Shown: piece after piece, positions 45,233 to 55,012 of the stretch
How positions within the stretch are numbered: the first letter of the stretch is position 1
Layout: every line of letters begins with the position of its first letter
Assembly (NCBI RefSeq): GCF_028462495.1
Contig: NZ_JAQOWX010000010.1
Span: 14,183-78,182, forward strand
Direction of reading: 5' to 3'
Length of the DNA: 64,000 bases
Origin: Roseateles_E sp005503085
GTDB lineage: Bacteria > Pseudomonadota > Gammaproteobacteria > Burkholderiales > Burkholderiaceae_C
The notes under the pieces: generated by a model
The model's database searches: none
Told to the model about the DNA's origin: nothing
What the model saw: the letters and a program-made list of their open reading frames with translations, nothing else
Translations under genes and position numbers: made by a program

Positions 45233-47608
45233 TTAACGGGCTTCGGCGATCTGCGCCATCAGCGCGTCGACCTCCTCGGCAACCTGGGCAACAAAGGGCG
45301 GCAGCACCGCGATGCTCATGTGCTCGGACCCGGCCAACTCGCGAACGCGACCGCGCGTCGACAGGTCTGCATGCGCCTGCTGATAGCTCGGCCAGCGCTG
45401 GTAGACCGCGTCCAGGCCTTCGACGCCGGTCGGCGCCGGCGGCTTCGGCGCCCACAGCACCATCAGCGGACGCTCGCCCAGATCGGGCGCGGCCGCCGCC
45501 TGGCGCCCGACCTGCTGCAAGCCCAGCACCTCGTAGAGCATCGCGTCCACCGCCTCGGGCGTGACGGTGGACTTCACCTGCTCGGCGACCTCGGGCATAT
45601 CGGCACACACCGCATCGATCATCGCGAACTCCGGCGGCGGCGGGCCGCCGGCGCGCAGCTTGACGCGTTTCGCGCGCTCGGCGGCCATCTGCGCGGTGGG
45701 CGCCTCGTTGTAGAGCGCGAACTGGTCCGGGTGGCTGGCGTCCAGCATCATCAGGCCAGCCACCTGCTCGGGGTAGAGGCCCGTGTAGACGCGCATCAAG
45801 AGGCCGCCCAGCGAGTGGCCGATGAAGAGCAGCGGGCCGCGCACGCCGGCCGCGTCCAGCAGCGCATGCAGGCGGCGCGCATTGCGCTCGGCGTCCAGCG
45901 GCTGCGCATCGGGCTGGCTCCAGCCCAGGCCCGGTCGGTCATAGCTGCAGACCGGGTACTTGCGGGCCAGGGTCCGCTGCAGGCGCGCGTAGACCGGCGA
46001 GACGGTGCCGGCGCCCGATTCGATCACGATGGTGGGCTGGCGCGGGTCGGTGGGTGCGGGGCCGCTCAGATGCAGATGCAGGCGCAGGCCGTCGATCTCG
46101 TAGAGCCGGCCCGGGGGCTGCGCCGCCGGCGCGACCCAGTGCGGGTCGGCCACCCGCGGCCAGTAGTCCAGGCTTCGCACGCGGTAAGGCAGGCTGGCGA
46201 AGTCGGTATTCACCGTGCCGGGCGAGCTGACATAGAAGACCGCCTTGGCCAGCGGCGCGAACCGGGCATGGAAGTGCTGGGCCGATTTGACGACGATCAG
46301 CTTCTTGTTGCCGAGCACTATGCCCAGGCCGGTGAAGAGCTGGGGGTCGAGCACCTGGCTGCGCTTGCTGATCAGCGCGATGTCGATGCCATTAGCCAGG
46401 CGCACCCAGACGCTGCGGCCCAGGGCCATGCGGTCATCGGCACCGTTCAGTCCCGGCTGGTAGAAATCCTCGACCACCGCCATCACTGTCGCGCTCAGGT
46501 CAAGCGGTTCACCGGAAGCCGGACCACCCTTGCCGCCCAGGCGCAGATCCACGTGCGCGCCGACGCCGGCGTCGCTGCAGATCTGCACCGCGCCCAGATC
46601 CCAGAAGCCGCCGATCGCGACATCGGCTATGCCCTGCGCCAGCACCTCGCGCAGGATGAAGCTGCTATCGCTCATCGCGCCACCGCCGGCGTTGTCGGCC
46701 ACATCGGCCAGCACCACGGGACCGCCCTGCACCGCTTGCGCCTGTGCCAGCGCGTCGCTGATGCTCAGGTTCGGCGTGCGGGTCTGCTCGCGCAGCGACC
46801 AGAACTCGCGGCCCAGCTCCTCAGCCAATGCGGCCGCCAGCGCCGGATCCTTGTCGGTCGTGACCCAGAGCTTGGCGCCGCCCTCGACCACATCGGCCCA
46901 GGGGAAGCCATGGCCCAGCGAGACCGACAGCACGCCGGGCTGCTGCTCGACGGCCTGCATGCGCCGCACAAAGCCGGCCATCGGTTCGCGCGTCGTGTGC
47001 CACAGGCCCACCATCTTGCAGTCGAAAACGGCGGTGGTGGGCTTGGCACGGCCCTGCGCCGTCTTGATCACGATGTCGAGCACCTCGCGCAGGCGCGGCA
47101 GCGCATCGGTGTGCGGATACTCCTTGTAGGCCACGATCACGTCGGCCGAGCGCTGCATCAGCGCGGTGTAGTGGCAGTGCAGGTCCAGCTCCACGCCGAT
47201 GGGCACGGTAGGCCCGACGATGGCGCGGGCCCGCTCGATCAGATCGCCCTCGCAATCGTCATAGCCGTCGGCCACCATCGCGCCGTGCAGCACCAGGATC
47301 ACGCCGTCCAGCGGTCCCGCTGCATGGGCCGCCTGCAGATCGGCCAGGATCTCGTCGCGCAGGCCTTCATAGACCTCGCGCACCGTGCGGCCCAACGGCA
47401 TCGCAAAGGCGGTCGTGCTCTCGACCAGCTCGTGGCCCTGCTCGGCCAGCCAGCGGCGCAGGGTCAGCGGGTAGAGGCCGAAGCCCTGCGGGTCGCGCGT
47501 GCTGGCATCCCCACGATAGATGCCGTATTCCCGGAAGCAGCCCCAGCCGGTCGGCGCGGCGGCGAAGGTGTTGGTCTCGGTGGCGAGAAAGGCGGTGAAG
47601 AACTTCAT
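45233..47608 (-). CDS. M81-family metallopeptidase (MlrC-like) fused to an alpha/beta hydrolase
   Basis: A 791-residue two-domain protein. Residues 1-490 are a complete M81 (microcystinase C/DUF1485) peptidase: FLATETNTFAAAPTGWG at the start, VLHGAMVADG (H108), the metal motif ELDLHCH (D142, H144, H146) and YPHTD (H166), and ADNAGGGAMSDSSF later. After RVADPHW, where the stand-alone paralogue at 55009-56517 ends, the frame continues into an alpha/beta hydrolase (about 500-791) with nucleophile S599 (GHSLGG) and His 763 (SEHMS). M81 enzymes include MlrC, which cuts linear microcystin products. The fusion is in one clean frame. No signal peptide, so cytoplasmic. Confidence 0.87.
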   Translation of the reverse strand: MKFFTAFLATETNTFAAAPTGWGCFREYGIYRGDASTRDPQGFGLYPLTLRRWLAEQGHELVESTTAFAMPLGRTVREVYEGLRDEILADLQAAHAAGPLDGVILVLHGAMVADGYDDCEGDLIERARAIVGPTVPIGVELDLHCHYTALMQRSADVIVAYKEYPHTDALPRLREVLDIVIKTAQGRAKPTTAVFDCKMVGLWHTTREPMAGFVRRMQAVEQQPGVLSVSLGHGFPWADVVEGGAKLWVTTDKDPALAAALAEELGREFWSLREQTRTPNLSISDALAQAQAVQGGPVVLADVADNAGGGAMSDSSFILREVLAQGIADVAIGGFWDLGAVQICSDAGVGAHVDLRLGGKGGPASGEPLDLSATVMAVVEDFYQPGLNGADDRMALGRSVWVRLANGIDIALISKRSQVLDPQLFTGLGIVLGNKKLIVVKSAQHFHARFAPLAKAVFYVSSPGTVNTDFASLPYRVRSLDYWPRVADPHWVAPAAQPPGRLYEIDGLRLHLHLSGPAPTDPRQPTIVIESGAGTVSPVYARLQRTLARKYPVCSYDRPGLGWSQPDAQPLDAERNARRLHALLDAAGVRGPLLFIGHSLGGLLMRVYTGLYPEQVAGLMMLDASHPDQFALYNEAPTAQMAAERAKRVKLRAGGPPPPEFAMIDAVCADMPEVAEQVKSTVTPEAVDAMLYEVLGLQQVGRQAAAAPDLGERPLMVLWAPKPPAPTGVEGLDAVYQRWPSYQQAHADLSTRGRVRELAGSEHMSIAVLPPFVAQVAEEVDALMAQIAEAR

Positions 47609-47623
47609 GATGGCGGGATTCCC

Positions 47624-49312
47624 TTACTGGTCCAAGCGCGTGAAGCGCATGTGGCGGGTGCGGACGCTGTCGATCCGCAGGCCGACCACCCGGGCGCCGG
47701 CGCGGTCAAGATTGACGATATTGCTGTTGGCGAGCGCGGCCAGCAGCGGGTCGGTCGGGACGATGAGCAGCACATCCTCCGAGACGGGCTGCAGGCGAAA
47801 GCGCAGCTGGCCATGCCGGCCTTGCACGGTGAGCGTCAGCATCGCTCCCTCGATGGCGATCTGCGCGTCGGCATCGAGGTCGGCGCTGCGGTAGCGGCCC
47901 ACCAGCCGCGGCGCCAGCGCGGTCGGCTCGGGCGCGGCCTCGGCCAGACGCCGGAAGCGCTGCACCCGGCCGCCGTCGCGCACCTCCAAGGTATCGGGGG
48001 CCTGCGCGGAATCCGCGCCGGCCAGCTCGACCTCGAAGGCGCTGGTCCCCATGTCCATCACACCCAGCCAGGCGCTGCTCGCGCCGCGTTTGCGCAGCGG
48101 CAGCACCGCGCTGCCATGCACGGACAGGCCCAGCACGCCGGCCACCTCGCCGAAGCGCATCAGGCAGCCGCTCTCGGGCTCGTGGTAATGCTGACCCGGC
48201 AGGCCGGGGAAGGCGCTGGCCGCCACGCGCGGCACGGCGGCCTCGGCGCTGATCGGCAGCTGATCGGCCAGCAGCAGGTCGATCAGCTTGAGGGCGATCG
48301 CGGCGGGGGCGGCGGCCAGGCCATTGCTCATGATCGTGATGTCCAGGCCATGTGCGGGCACGGTGATCATCTGCGAACCGCCGCCGAGGATGGCACCGTT
48401 GTGGTGGATGACCTCGACGCCCCGGTAAGGATGGCAGACCAGGCCGAAGCCATAGGGCGAGATCTCGCCCGAAGCCAGGGTGTTGGGCGCCAGCATCTGC
48501 GCCCAGCTCTGCGCGCTGCCGACCGTCTTCTTCTCGCTGCGCAGGTGGGCCAGCCAGGTCAGCATGTCGTCCACCGTCGAGACCAGCGAGCCGCTGCCCT
48601 CGAACTCGGTCGGGTAGAGCGCACGGGTCCATTGCGCGCGCGCATCCGGCGCGGCGCCCGGCACCGGCATGTACAGCCCCGCCAGGCCGCCTCGCACATC
48701 GAGCACGCTCGGGATGGACTCGCTGTCCAGCATGCCAAGCGGCTCGAAGATGCGCGTGCGCAGGAACTCGGCAAAGCTCAGCCCGCTGACACGTTCGACC
48801 GTCAGCGCCAGCAGGCGGTAGCCGCCATTGCTGTAGATCATGCGAGTGCCGGGCTCGAAATTGAGCTCGCTTTGCCGCGCCATCAGCGCCAGGCTGCTGC
48901 CGCTCGGCTGCAGGTTCAGTCCATTGGCCCAGGTCCAGAGCTCATCATGGCCGCGCCAGCCGCCGGTATGTGCCATCAGCTGGCGCAGCGTCGGGCCTTC
49001 GGCGCCGAGCCTGGGCAGCTCGGGCAGATGCTGCTGCACCGCATCGTCGATCTGCAGGCGGCCATCCTCGGCCAGCAGCAGGATGGCCAGCGCGGTGAAG
49101 TGCTTGCTGGTCGAGGCCAGGCGCATGCGGGTGTGCGGCGTGTTCGCCACGCCCTGCTCCAGGCTGGCCAGACCGAAGCCGCGGCGGTAGCGCAGCCGGC
49201 CTTGCTGGTGGACGCCGACCACCATGCCGGGCGCATCGCCACGACACAGCGGTTGGAGAAGCGCGTCGATCGCTGCAATCGCGGCGGTCGGATTGGTAGT
49301 GAGGGTAGACAT
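47624..49312 (-). CDS. Serine hydrolase of the beta-lactamase/D-aminopeptidase family (MlrB-like), copy 1
   Basis: A 562-residue protein with no signal peptide. The N-terminal class C beta-lactamase-like domain (about 10-370) carries SxxK (S67-T-S-K70), the YxN-type motif in MIYSNGGYRLL and a KTG-equivalent HHNGAILGG. The last 190 residues form extra domains, as in D-aminopeptidase DAP and in MlrB. It sits 11 nt after the MFS gene and 15 nt before the M81 fusion gene. It is clearly homologous to the proteins at 53330 and 61197. A peptidase acting on peptides with D-residues is the best guess; esterase activity is possible. Confidence 0.85.
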   Translation of the reverse strand: MSTLTTNPTAAIAAIDALLQPLCRGDAPGMVVGVHQQGRLRYRRGFGLASLEQGVANTPHTRMRLASTSKHFTALAILLLAEDGRLQIDDAVQQHLPELPRLGAEGPTLRQLMAHTGGWRGHDELWTWANGLNLQPSGSSLALMARQSELNFEPGTRMIYSNGGYRLLALTVERVSGLSFAEFLRTRIFEPLGMLDSESIPSVLDVRGGLAGLYMPVPGAAPDARAQWTRALYPTEFEGSGSLVSTVDDMLTWLAHLRSEKKTVGSAQSWAQMLAPNTLASGEISPYGFGLVCHPYRGVEVIHHNGAILGGGSQMITVPAHGLDITIMSNGLAAAPAAIALKLIDLLLADQLPISAEAAVPRVAASAFPGLPGQHYHEPESGCLMRFGEVAGVLGLSVHGSAVLPLRKRGASSAWLGVMDMGTSAFEVELAGADSAQAPDTLEVRDGGRVQRFRRLAEAAPEPTALAPRLVGRYRSADLDADAQIAIEGAMLTLTVQGRHGQLRFRLQPVSEDVLLIVPTDPLLAALANSNIVNLDRAGARVVGLRIDSVRTRHMRFTRLDQ

Positions 49313-49323
49313 GGGTAGCGGGT

Positions 49324-50715
49324 TCAGGCGGCAGGGTTGACGGTTTTGATCAGGCGCACGAATGCAGGCTCGGTCGCGCGCAGCAGGGCGGCGCCCAGCA
49401 GGCAGCCGGTCATCGTGGCGGCGACGATGGCCATGGCCAGGCCATTGGGGATGTGCTTGACGGCGTCCGAGACCATGCCGATGGCCAGCGGTCCCAGCAC
49501 CGCAAAGGGCAGGCCGGCGATCGACAGCACCCCGACCACGCGCGCCCGCAGATGGGCCGGCGCGACCTCCTGCAGCACGTTGGGCAGCACCACCGCGCCG
49601 CAGATCAGCGGCACCAGCAGCATGGCCAGCAGCACGAACACATCATTGGCCGAGCGCACGAACAGCAGCGCAATCGAGATCAGCCCGGCGGCGGCGTAGC
49701 CCAGCGTCATCACCCGCACCGGTGCGGCCAGGCCGACGCGGCGCCGTGCCACCCGCATCGCATTGACACCCAGCACGCCGCCGAGCAGGGTGCCGGCCAT
49801 CACGGCAATGCCTATGCCCTGCCCCAGCTGCGCCGGCTGCACGCCGAACTGGCGCGCCGCGACGATGGGGATCCAGCTGCCGATCGAGCTCAGGCCCACC
49901 GAGGCCAGGCCGGCCGCAGTCACCAGGCAGGCCAGCGTGCGCCAATGGGCGCGTAGATAGTCGCCAAAGCTGATGCCGGCCTGCGCAGTGACATCGACGC
50001 CCGGCGGAGGCGGCTCATAGCCGACCGCGGCGGCGCCGCGTGCGCTGCGTATCGTCAGCACCAGCAGCATCACCGGCGCACCGACGATGGCCATCGCAAA
50101 AAATGTCAGGCGCCAGGTCTCATAGGCCTGCAGCGCGACCGGCAGCAGGTGGTGCGACTTCTCGATGGCCTGCACGATGCTGCCGCCCACTATCGCACCG
50201 AGCGCGCCACCGAAGAGCGCCGCGATGCCGAAGATCGCGTTCGCCAGCACCCGCTGGGCGCGCGGGAACAGATCGGGGATCAGGCTGTTGGTGAGAGGCC
50301 CGAGCCCAGCCTCGCCGACGCCCAGGCCGATAGACGCGATGAACAGCATGCCGTAGTCCATCGCGGTGCCGCGCAACCCGGTCGCCGCGCTCCAGACCAG
50401 CACGCAGGCGGCTAGCACGAGGCGGCGGTCGAACCGGTCGCCGAGCCAGCCCAGCGGCAAGGTCGCCAGCCCGGAGAACAGCACCAGGCCGGCGCCCTTG
50501 AGCATGCCGATCTGGGTGTCCGATAGCGACAGGCTCACGCGCATCGGCTCGGTCAAGAGGGTCACCAGCATGCCGTCGATCGAGCCAAGAATGGTCGCGA
50601 TCAGCAGCACCGCCAGCGTGTACCAGGAGGCCGCGCCGGCGCGCCGGGTCGCCGGTGCAGGGGCGTGCGAGGAGGAAGCCGCCGGGGCTGCGGCGGTCTG
50701 AGTGAAGAGAGCCAT
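49324..50715 (-). CDS. Major facilitator superfamily transporter
   Basis: A 463-residue membrane protein with about 12 spans. The family A-motif in the loop between spans 2 and 3 reads GWLGDRFDRRLV. The N-terminal 30 residues are Ala/Pro-rich and cytoplasmic. It is 2 nt after the TonB receptor and 11 nt before the serine hydrolase gene. By position it should carry the substrate over the inner membrane after TonB uptake, a role like that proposed for MlrD. The sequence looks more like a general MFS porter of the Spinster/sugar-acid type than a POT peptide carrier. Confidence 0.87.
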   Translation of the reverse strand: MALFTQTAAAPAASSSHAPAPATRRAGAASWYTLAVLLIATILGSIDGMLVTLLTEPMRVSLSLSDTQIGMLKGAGLVLFSGLATLPLGWLGDRFDRRLVLAACVLVWSAATGLRGTAMDYGMLFIASIGLGVGEAGLGPLTNSLIPDLFPRAQRVLANAIFGIAALFGGALGAIVGGSIVQAIEKSHHLLPVALQAYETWRLTFFAMAIVGAPVMLLVLTIRSARGAAAVGYEPPPPGVDVTAQAGISFGDYLRAHWRTLACLVTAAGLASVGLSSIGSWIPIVAARQFGVQPAQLGQGIGIAVMAGTLLGGVLGVNAMRVARRRVGLAAPVRVMTLGYAAAGLISIALLFVRSANDVFVLLAMLLVPLICGAVVLPNVLQEVAPAHLRARVVGVLSIAGLPFAVLGPLAIGMVSDAVKHIPNGLAMAIVAATMTGCLLGAALLRATEPAFVRLIKTVNPAA

Positions 50716-50717
50716 GG

Positions 50718-53144
50718 TCAGAAGGGGACGTTGACGGCAACGCCGAGGGTGCGGGGCTCGACCACGACGGCCTTGCCTGCAGTCGCCGAGTCGACGGCAA
50801 CCGCCGCCAGGCCGCGGCTATTGCTCAGATTGCGCAGATAGGCGGAGAGCTTGAAGCGCTCGAAGTCGATGCCGGCCTGCAAACCATACACGGTGTAGGA
50901 CGGCAGCAGATAGTCGAGCTGCACCGCGCTGCCGGGGAATCCGGCATGGCGTTCACCGACATGGCGGGCATTCAGGCCCAGATAGGCCGGGCGGCCCGCG
51001 AGCTCGAAGTCGCGTGTGGCGGACATCGAGGCGGAGACGCGGGCGGTGTTGGGCAGCTTGTCGCCAGCACGGCCGCCGAGGCCCTGGGCATCGGTGCGCA
51101 GCTTGGCATCGATCAGGGCCAGCGAGCCGTCGAGCCGCCAGCCCGCGCTGGGCAGCCAGATCAGGCCCAGCTCCGCGCCCCGGATGCGGGCCTTGCCGGC
51201 ATTGGTGAAGAAGCCGAAGACACCGTCCTTCACCGTCTGCTGGATATCGCTCCACTCGATGTCATAGATGGCGGCATCGACCATCAGGCGGCGCTCCAGC
51301 AGCGTGGCCTTGTAGCCGGCCTCGTAGCTCCACAGCGAGTCGGACTTGAACATCGGCTTGATCGAAGGCGAGGTCGTCGGCAGCAGGCCGTTCGGGCCGC
51401 CGGGTCGGTAGCCGCTGGCGACGCGCAGATAGGCCGAGCTCAGCGGGTCGAGCTTGTAGCCGGCGGTGGCCAGCCAGGTGGTGGCGGTCTCCTCGGACTC
51501 GCCGCCATTGGTCGAAGTACCGCCGGCCAGCAGGCCTGCCGACGTATTGGTGAAGCGCTGCTCCATGCGGCCGACACGCACGCCGCCGGTCAGCGCCAGC
51601 GCGGGCGTGGCATGCCAGGTCACATCGCCGTAGAGCGCGAGATCGCGGTAGGTGGCGGGCTTGCTGGTCTGGTAGAGATTGAGCGTGCCGGGGCCGCTGG
51701 CGGTCGCATAGCCGAAGCCGCCGTCGATGCTGGAGCGCTCGCGGTTGATGTAGAGACCGGCCAGCCATTCGAGATCGCGCGAGGCGCTCGAGGTCAGCCG
51801 GAACTCCTGGCTGACCCGGTGCTGCTCACCGCGGCTGTCAGCCCAGACCGAGGTGGCCGGGACGCCGGCGCCGACCAGCACGGGCAGCAGCAGCGAGGAG
51901 GCATCCTGCTGCCCATGCAGCTTCACATCCTGCACCGAGGTGATGGCATTGAGCCGGGCCCAGCCCATGTTGTATTCGATGTCCATGCCGAGCAGATCGG
52001 TGCGCACGCTGCTGGGCTCACGGGCGCCGAGCCGGCGCAGGCGCTCGCCCAGCACCGGCTGCCCGGTGACGAGATTCAGGTCCTCGTAGTCGTGGCCGAC
52101 GCGCTTGGCCTCCTGCGAGGTCAGCGTCAGCCGCATCGACAAGTTACGGCTCGGCGTCAGCAGCGCCGAAATGCGTGCGCCGGTGGTGGTGCCGCGGTTG
52201 ACATTCTTCTCGGCCGCCACGCCGATGGTGTCGTCATAGCCGCCAAAGCGCGTGCTGTAGGCCGCGACGCGCACGGCCGCCATGTCCTGCTTGATCGGTA
52301 GATTGACCACGCCATTGACCGTGTGGCCCATGCCGCCGTACTGGGTGGAGCTCAGCGCGAGCCTGGCGCTGCCGGAGAACTCGCCGGTATCGGGCTCGTT
52401 GGTCACGTACTTGATCAGGCCGCCCATCGCGCCGGCGCCGTACAAAGTGCCTTGCGGTCCGCGCAGGATCTCGATGTGGTGCAGGTCCAGCAGGCCCATG
52501 TCCAGCGGCGTGACTGCCCCCAGGCCATAGGGCGCGCTGGAGCCGGTGGCGACATCGTCGACATAGACCCCGACCGAGGCAGCCCCCACCGAGGCGGTCG
52601 CCAGGCCGCGGATGCTCAAGGCGCCAGCAAAAGCGCCGCCATGCGTCAGCGTGACGCCGGGTTGGCCGGCCACATAGTCGCCCAGCTCGCGCGCCCCGCC
52701 GCGCTCCAGCGCCTCGGTCTGCAGCACATCCACCTTCAGCGGCACCTCGCGCACCGGCTCGCGGCGGCGCGAGGCGCTGACCATGACGGTGTCCAGCGTC
52801 GACACATCGGCGCGCGGCTTGGGCTCGTCGGGCGGCGCGCTGTAGAGCACGATGGCGCCGCTCTCGTCGCGTCGCACCTTCAGCCGCGTGCCGTCGAGCA
52901 GGCGAGCCAGCGCGTCCTCGGGCGAGAGCTTGCCCTTCAGACCCTTGGTCGACAGGCCCTTGATGTCGTCGACCTTGTAGAGCAGCTGCACGCCGGCCTG
53001 CGCAATATAGGCATCGAGGGCAGCCTTCAGATCACCGGCAGCGACGTCGAACTCGCGGCTCTGCCCATGGGCCGAGGCGGCGATGGCCAGAGTACACACC
53101 AGGGCCAGACGACGGAGAGTCCGGCCACGCACGCTTTTCTTCAT
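50718..53144 (-). CDS. TonB-dependent receptor with N-terminal STN signalling domain
   Basis: An 808-residue outer-membrane receptor. After a signal peptide (cleavage near SAHGQ) comes a secretin/TonB short N-terminal (STN) domain (about 30-105, FDVAAGDLKAALDAYIAQAG), used by FecA-type receptors to signal to a FecR anti-sigma factor. Plug (about 120-230, IEILRGPQGTLYGAGAMGG) and barrel follow, ending RTLGVAVNVPF. AAGGA lies 6 nt before the ATG. It is the first gene of the operon TonB-MFS-hydrolase-M81-amidase and diverges from the second operon across 185 bp. The ligand is unknown, probably a peptide. Confidence 0.91.
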   Translation of the reverse strand: MKKSVRGRTLRRLALVCTLAIAASAHGQSREFDVAAGDLKAALDAYIAQAGVQLLYKVDDIKGLSTKGLKGKLSPEDALARLLDGTRLKVRRDESGAIVLYSAPPDEPKPRADVSTLDTVMVSASRRREPVREVPLKVDVLQTEALERGGARELGDYVAGQPGVTLTHGGAFAGALSIRGLATASVGAASVGVYVDDVATGSSAPYGLGAVTPLDMGLLDLHHIEILRGPQGTLYGAGAMGGLIKYVTNEPDTGEFSGSARLALSSTQYGGMGHTVNGVVNLPIKQDMAAVRVAAYSTRFGGYDDTIGVAAEKNVNRGTTTGARISALLTPSRNLSMRLTLTSQEAKRVGHDYEDLNLVTGQPVLGERLRRLGAREPSSVRTDLLGMDIEYNMGWARLNAITSVQDVKLHGQQDASSLLLPVLVGAGVPATSVWADSRGEQHRVSQEFRLTSSASRDLEWLAGLYINRERSSIDGGFGYATASGPGTLNLYQTSKPATYRDLALYGDVTWHATPALALTGGVRVGRMEQRFTNTSAGLLAGGTSTNGGESEETATTWLATAGYKLDPLSSAYLRVASGYRPGGPNGLLPTTSPSIKPMFKSDSLWSYEAGYKATLLERRLMVDAAIYDIEWSDIQQTVKDGVFGFFTNAGKARIRGAELGLIWLPSAGWRLDGSLALIDAKLRTDAQGLGGRAGDKLPNTARVSASMSATRDFELAGRPAYLGLNARHVGERHAGFPGSAVQLDYLLPSYTVYGLQAGIDFERFKLSAYLRNLSNSRGLAAVAVDSATAGKAVVVEPRTLGVAVNVPF

Positions 53145-53329
53145 TGGAATTCCTTGGTTGGAAACGATGAACTGCTATCCAACGAAGACGGGCCGCTCGT
53201 CATATTCCGGTAGCAATTTCATCCAACCCAGCGTAAACACCTAGGCCGCAGAAGACAGCATGCCGGAAACGGGCGGCTGGCTCGTCTGTACAGAAGGCAC
53301 ACCCGTCTTCCCTCCACAGCGATCAAGCC

Positions 53330-55012
53330 ATGACCCCTACCGACTCTTCCTCTTCCCCGACCGGCCTGATGGCCGTCGACGCCCTGCTGCAACCCTTCAA
53401 TCGCAGCGATGCGCCGGGCCTGATCGTGGGCATCGCGCGCGCGGGCCGTACCGTCTACCGCCGTGGTGTCGGCCTGGCCAGCATCGAGCAAAGTGTCGCG
53501 ATGTCGCCGCACACGCATGTGCGCATTGCATCCACCAGCAAGCAGTTCACCTGCCTGGCCGTGCTGCTGCTGGCCGAGGACGGGCTGCTGGACATCGACG
53601 ACCTGGTCTACCAGCACCTGCCTGAATTGCCGCTGCTGCACCCAGCCGGACCGACGCTGCGCCAGCTGATGCATCACACGGGCGGCTGGCGCACAGACCT
53701 GGCCGCCGTCGCACAGGGCCTGGCCATCCTGCCCAAGGCGGACTGGTCCAAACCGCTGCATGAGCCCAACGGCGAGCTCAACTTCGAGCCGGGCACGCGC
53801 ATGATCTATTCGAACACCGGCTATCAGCTGCTGGCGCGCGTGATCGAGCGCCTCAGCGGCCAGCGCTTCGAGGACTTCATGCGCGAGCGCATCTTCACGC
53901 CGCTAGGCATGCATGACACCGAGTCGCTGACCAGCGACCTCGAGATCCGCGCCGGCATGGCCATGCAGTACCAGGCCCAGCCGGCGGCCGCCGGCGGTGG
54001 GCTGCAGCGCGGCATCTACCCGGGCGAGCTGCGCGGCAGCGGCTCCCTGGTCTCGACCGTCGATGACATGCTGTGCTGGCTGGCCCATCTGCGCAGCCCG
54101 CAGAAGACGGTCGGCAGCGCGGCCAGCTGGGCCCAGATGATTGAGCTGCCGCAGCTGTCGACCGGCATGCGTCTGCCCTATGCGCTGGGCCTGATGCGCC
54201 ACGACTACCGCGGCGTCGAGGTGATCCATCATGCGGGCGCGGTGCTCGGCGCCACCTCGCAGATGATCACGGTGCCCTCTCATGAGCTGGACATCATGAT
54301 CATGGTCAACGGCGCGCCCATCTCGCCGGTGGCGCTGGGCTTTCAGATCATCGACGCGCTGCTCGGCGAGGCCCTGGTCGCGCCGCCCGCCCCTGTGCCG
54401 GCCGCCGCCCATGCAGCGCTGCTGGGCAGGCGCTATCACGCGGCCGCGACCGGTGCGGTGTTCGGCTTCGAGGACGCCGGCGGCAAGCTCGCGCTCAACT
54501 GGCTGGGCAGCCGTGGCATGCCGTTGCGCCAGATCGGCAACGAGGCCCTGCTGCCCTGCGAGGACAGCGCGCTGAACCCGCTGGGCTTCGCGCTCGAGGA
54601 GCTTGCCGGCACAACCGCGCCCGACATCCTGACCCTCAACGACGGCGGCCATCTGCTGCGCTGCGAGCGCCTGCCCGATGTGGCACCTACCAGCGCCGCG
54701 CTGGCGCCGGCCCTGGCCGGCCGCTACCGCGTGCCGGATCTGCAGATCGACGCTCACGTTGAGATCGAGGGCGAAGGCGAGGCCTTGCAGATCATCGTGC
54801 GCCTGCAGGGCCGGCACGGCCACAGTGCCTACCGCCTGCAGCCGCTGTCCCAGGACGTGCTGCTGGCCATGCCGGCCGATGCGTTGTTCGCCGGCATGGG
54901 CGGCGCCGGCATCATCAATATCGATCGCGCGGCCGGCCGCGTCAGCGGCCTGCGCCTGGATGCGCCGCGGCTGCGGCGCCTGCGCTTCATCCGCGAGGAG
55001 CACACCGCATGA
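53330..55012 (+). CDS. Serine hydrolase of the beta-lactamase/D-aminopeptidase family (MlrB-like), copy 2
   Basis: A 560-residue cytoplasmic protein, strongly similar to copy 1 over its whole length (for example DALLQPFNRSDAPGLIVG against DALLQPLCRGDAPGMVVG). SxxK is S68-T-S-K71, followed by MIYSNTGYQLL and HHAGAVLGA. The C-terminal beta-rich part (about 370-560) is kept. It is first in the plus-strand operon, with its ATG at 53330 and a 4-nt overlap with the M81 gene. It diverges from the TonB operon. Likely a peptidase with preference for D-residue peptides; substrate not proven. Confidence 0.85.
   Translation: MTPTDSSSSPTGLMAVDALLQPFNRSDAPGLIVGIARAGRTVYRRGVGLASIEQSVAMSPHTHVRIASTSKQFTCLAVLLLAEDGLLDIDDLVYQHLPELPLLHPAGPTLRQLMHHTGGWRTDLAAVAQGLAILPKADWSKPLHEPNGELNFEPGTRMIYSNTGYQLLARVIERLSGQRFEDFMRERIFTPLGMHDTESLTSDLEIRAGMAMQYQAQPAAAGGGLQRGIYPGELRGSGSLVSTVDDMLCWLAHLRSPQKTVGSAASWAQMIELPQLSTGMRLPYALGLMRHDYRGVEVIHHAGAVLGATSQMITVPSHELDIMIMVNGAPISPVALGFQIIDALLGEALVAPPAPVPAAAHAALLGRRYHAAATGAVFGFEDAGGKLALNWLGSRGMPLRQIGNEALLPCEDSALNPLGFALEELAGTTAPDILTLNDGGHLLRCERLPDVAPTSAALAPALAGRYRVPDLQIDAHVEIEGEGEALQIIVRLQGRHGHSAYRLQPLSQDVLLAMPADALFAGMGGAGIINIDRAAGRVSGLRLDAPRLRRLRFIREEHTA

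Noticed and set aside
45152..49318. A 1388-codon open frame on the plus strand
   Set aside because: It is antisense to the M81 fusion and serine hydrolase genes, which have clear motifs. Its translation is rich in Arg, His, Gln and Ala with no domain; this is a normal by-product of high-GC codon use.
53145..53329. ECF-type promoter for the STN TonB operon
   Set aside because: GGAAT-like and CGTCTT-like elements exist on the minus strand but are about 12 bp apart instead of 16-17.
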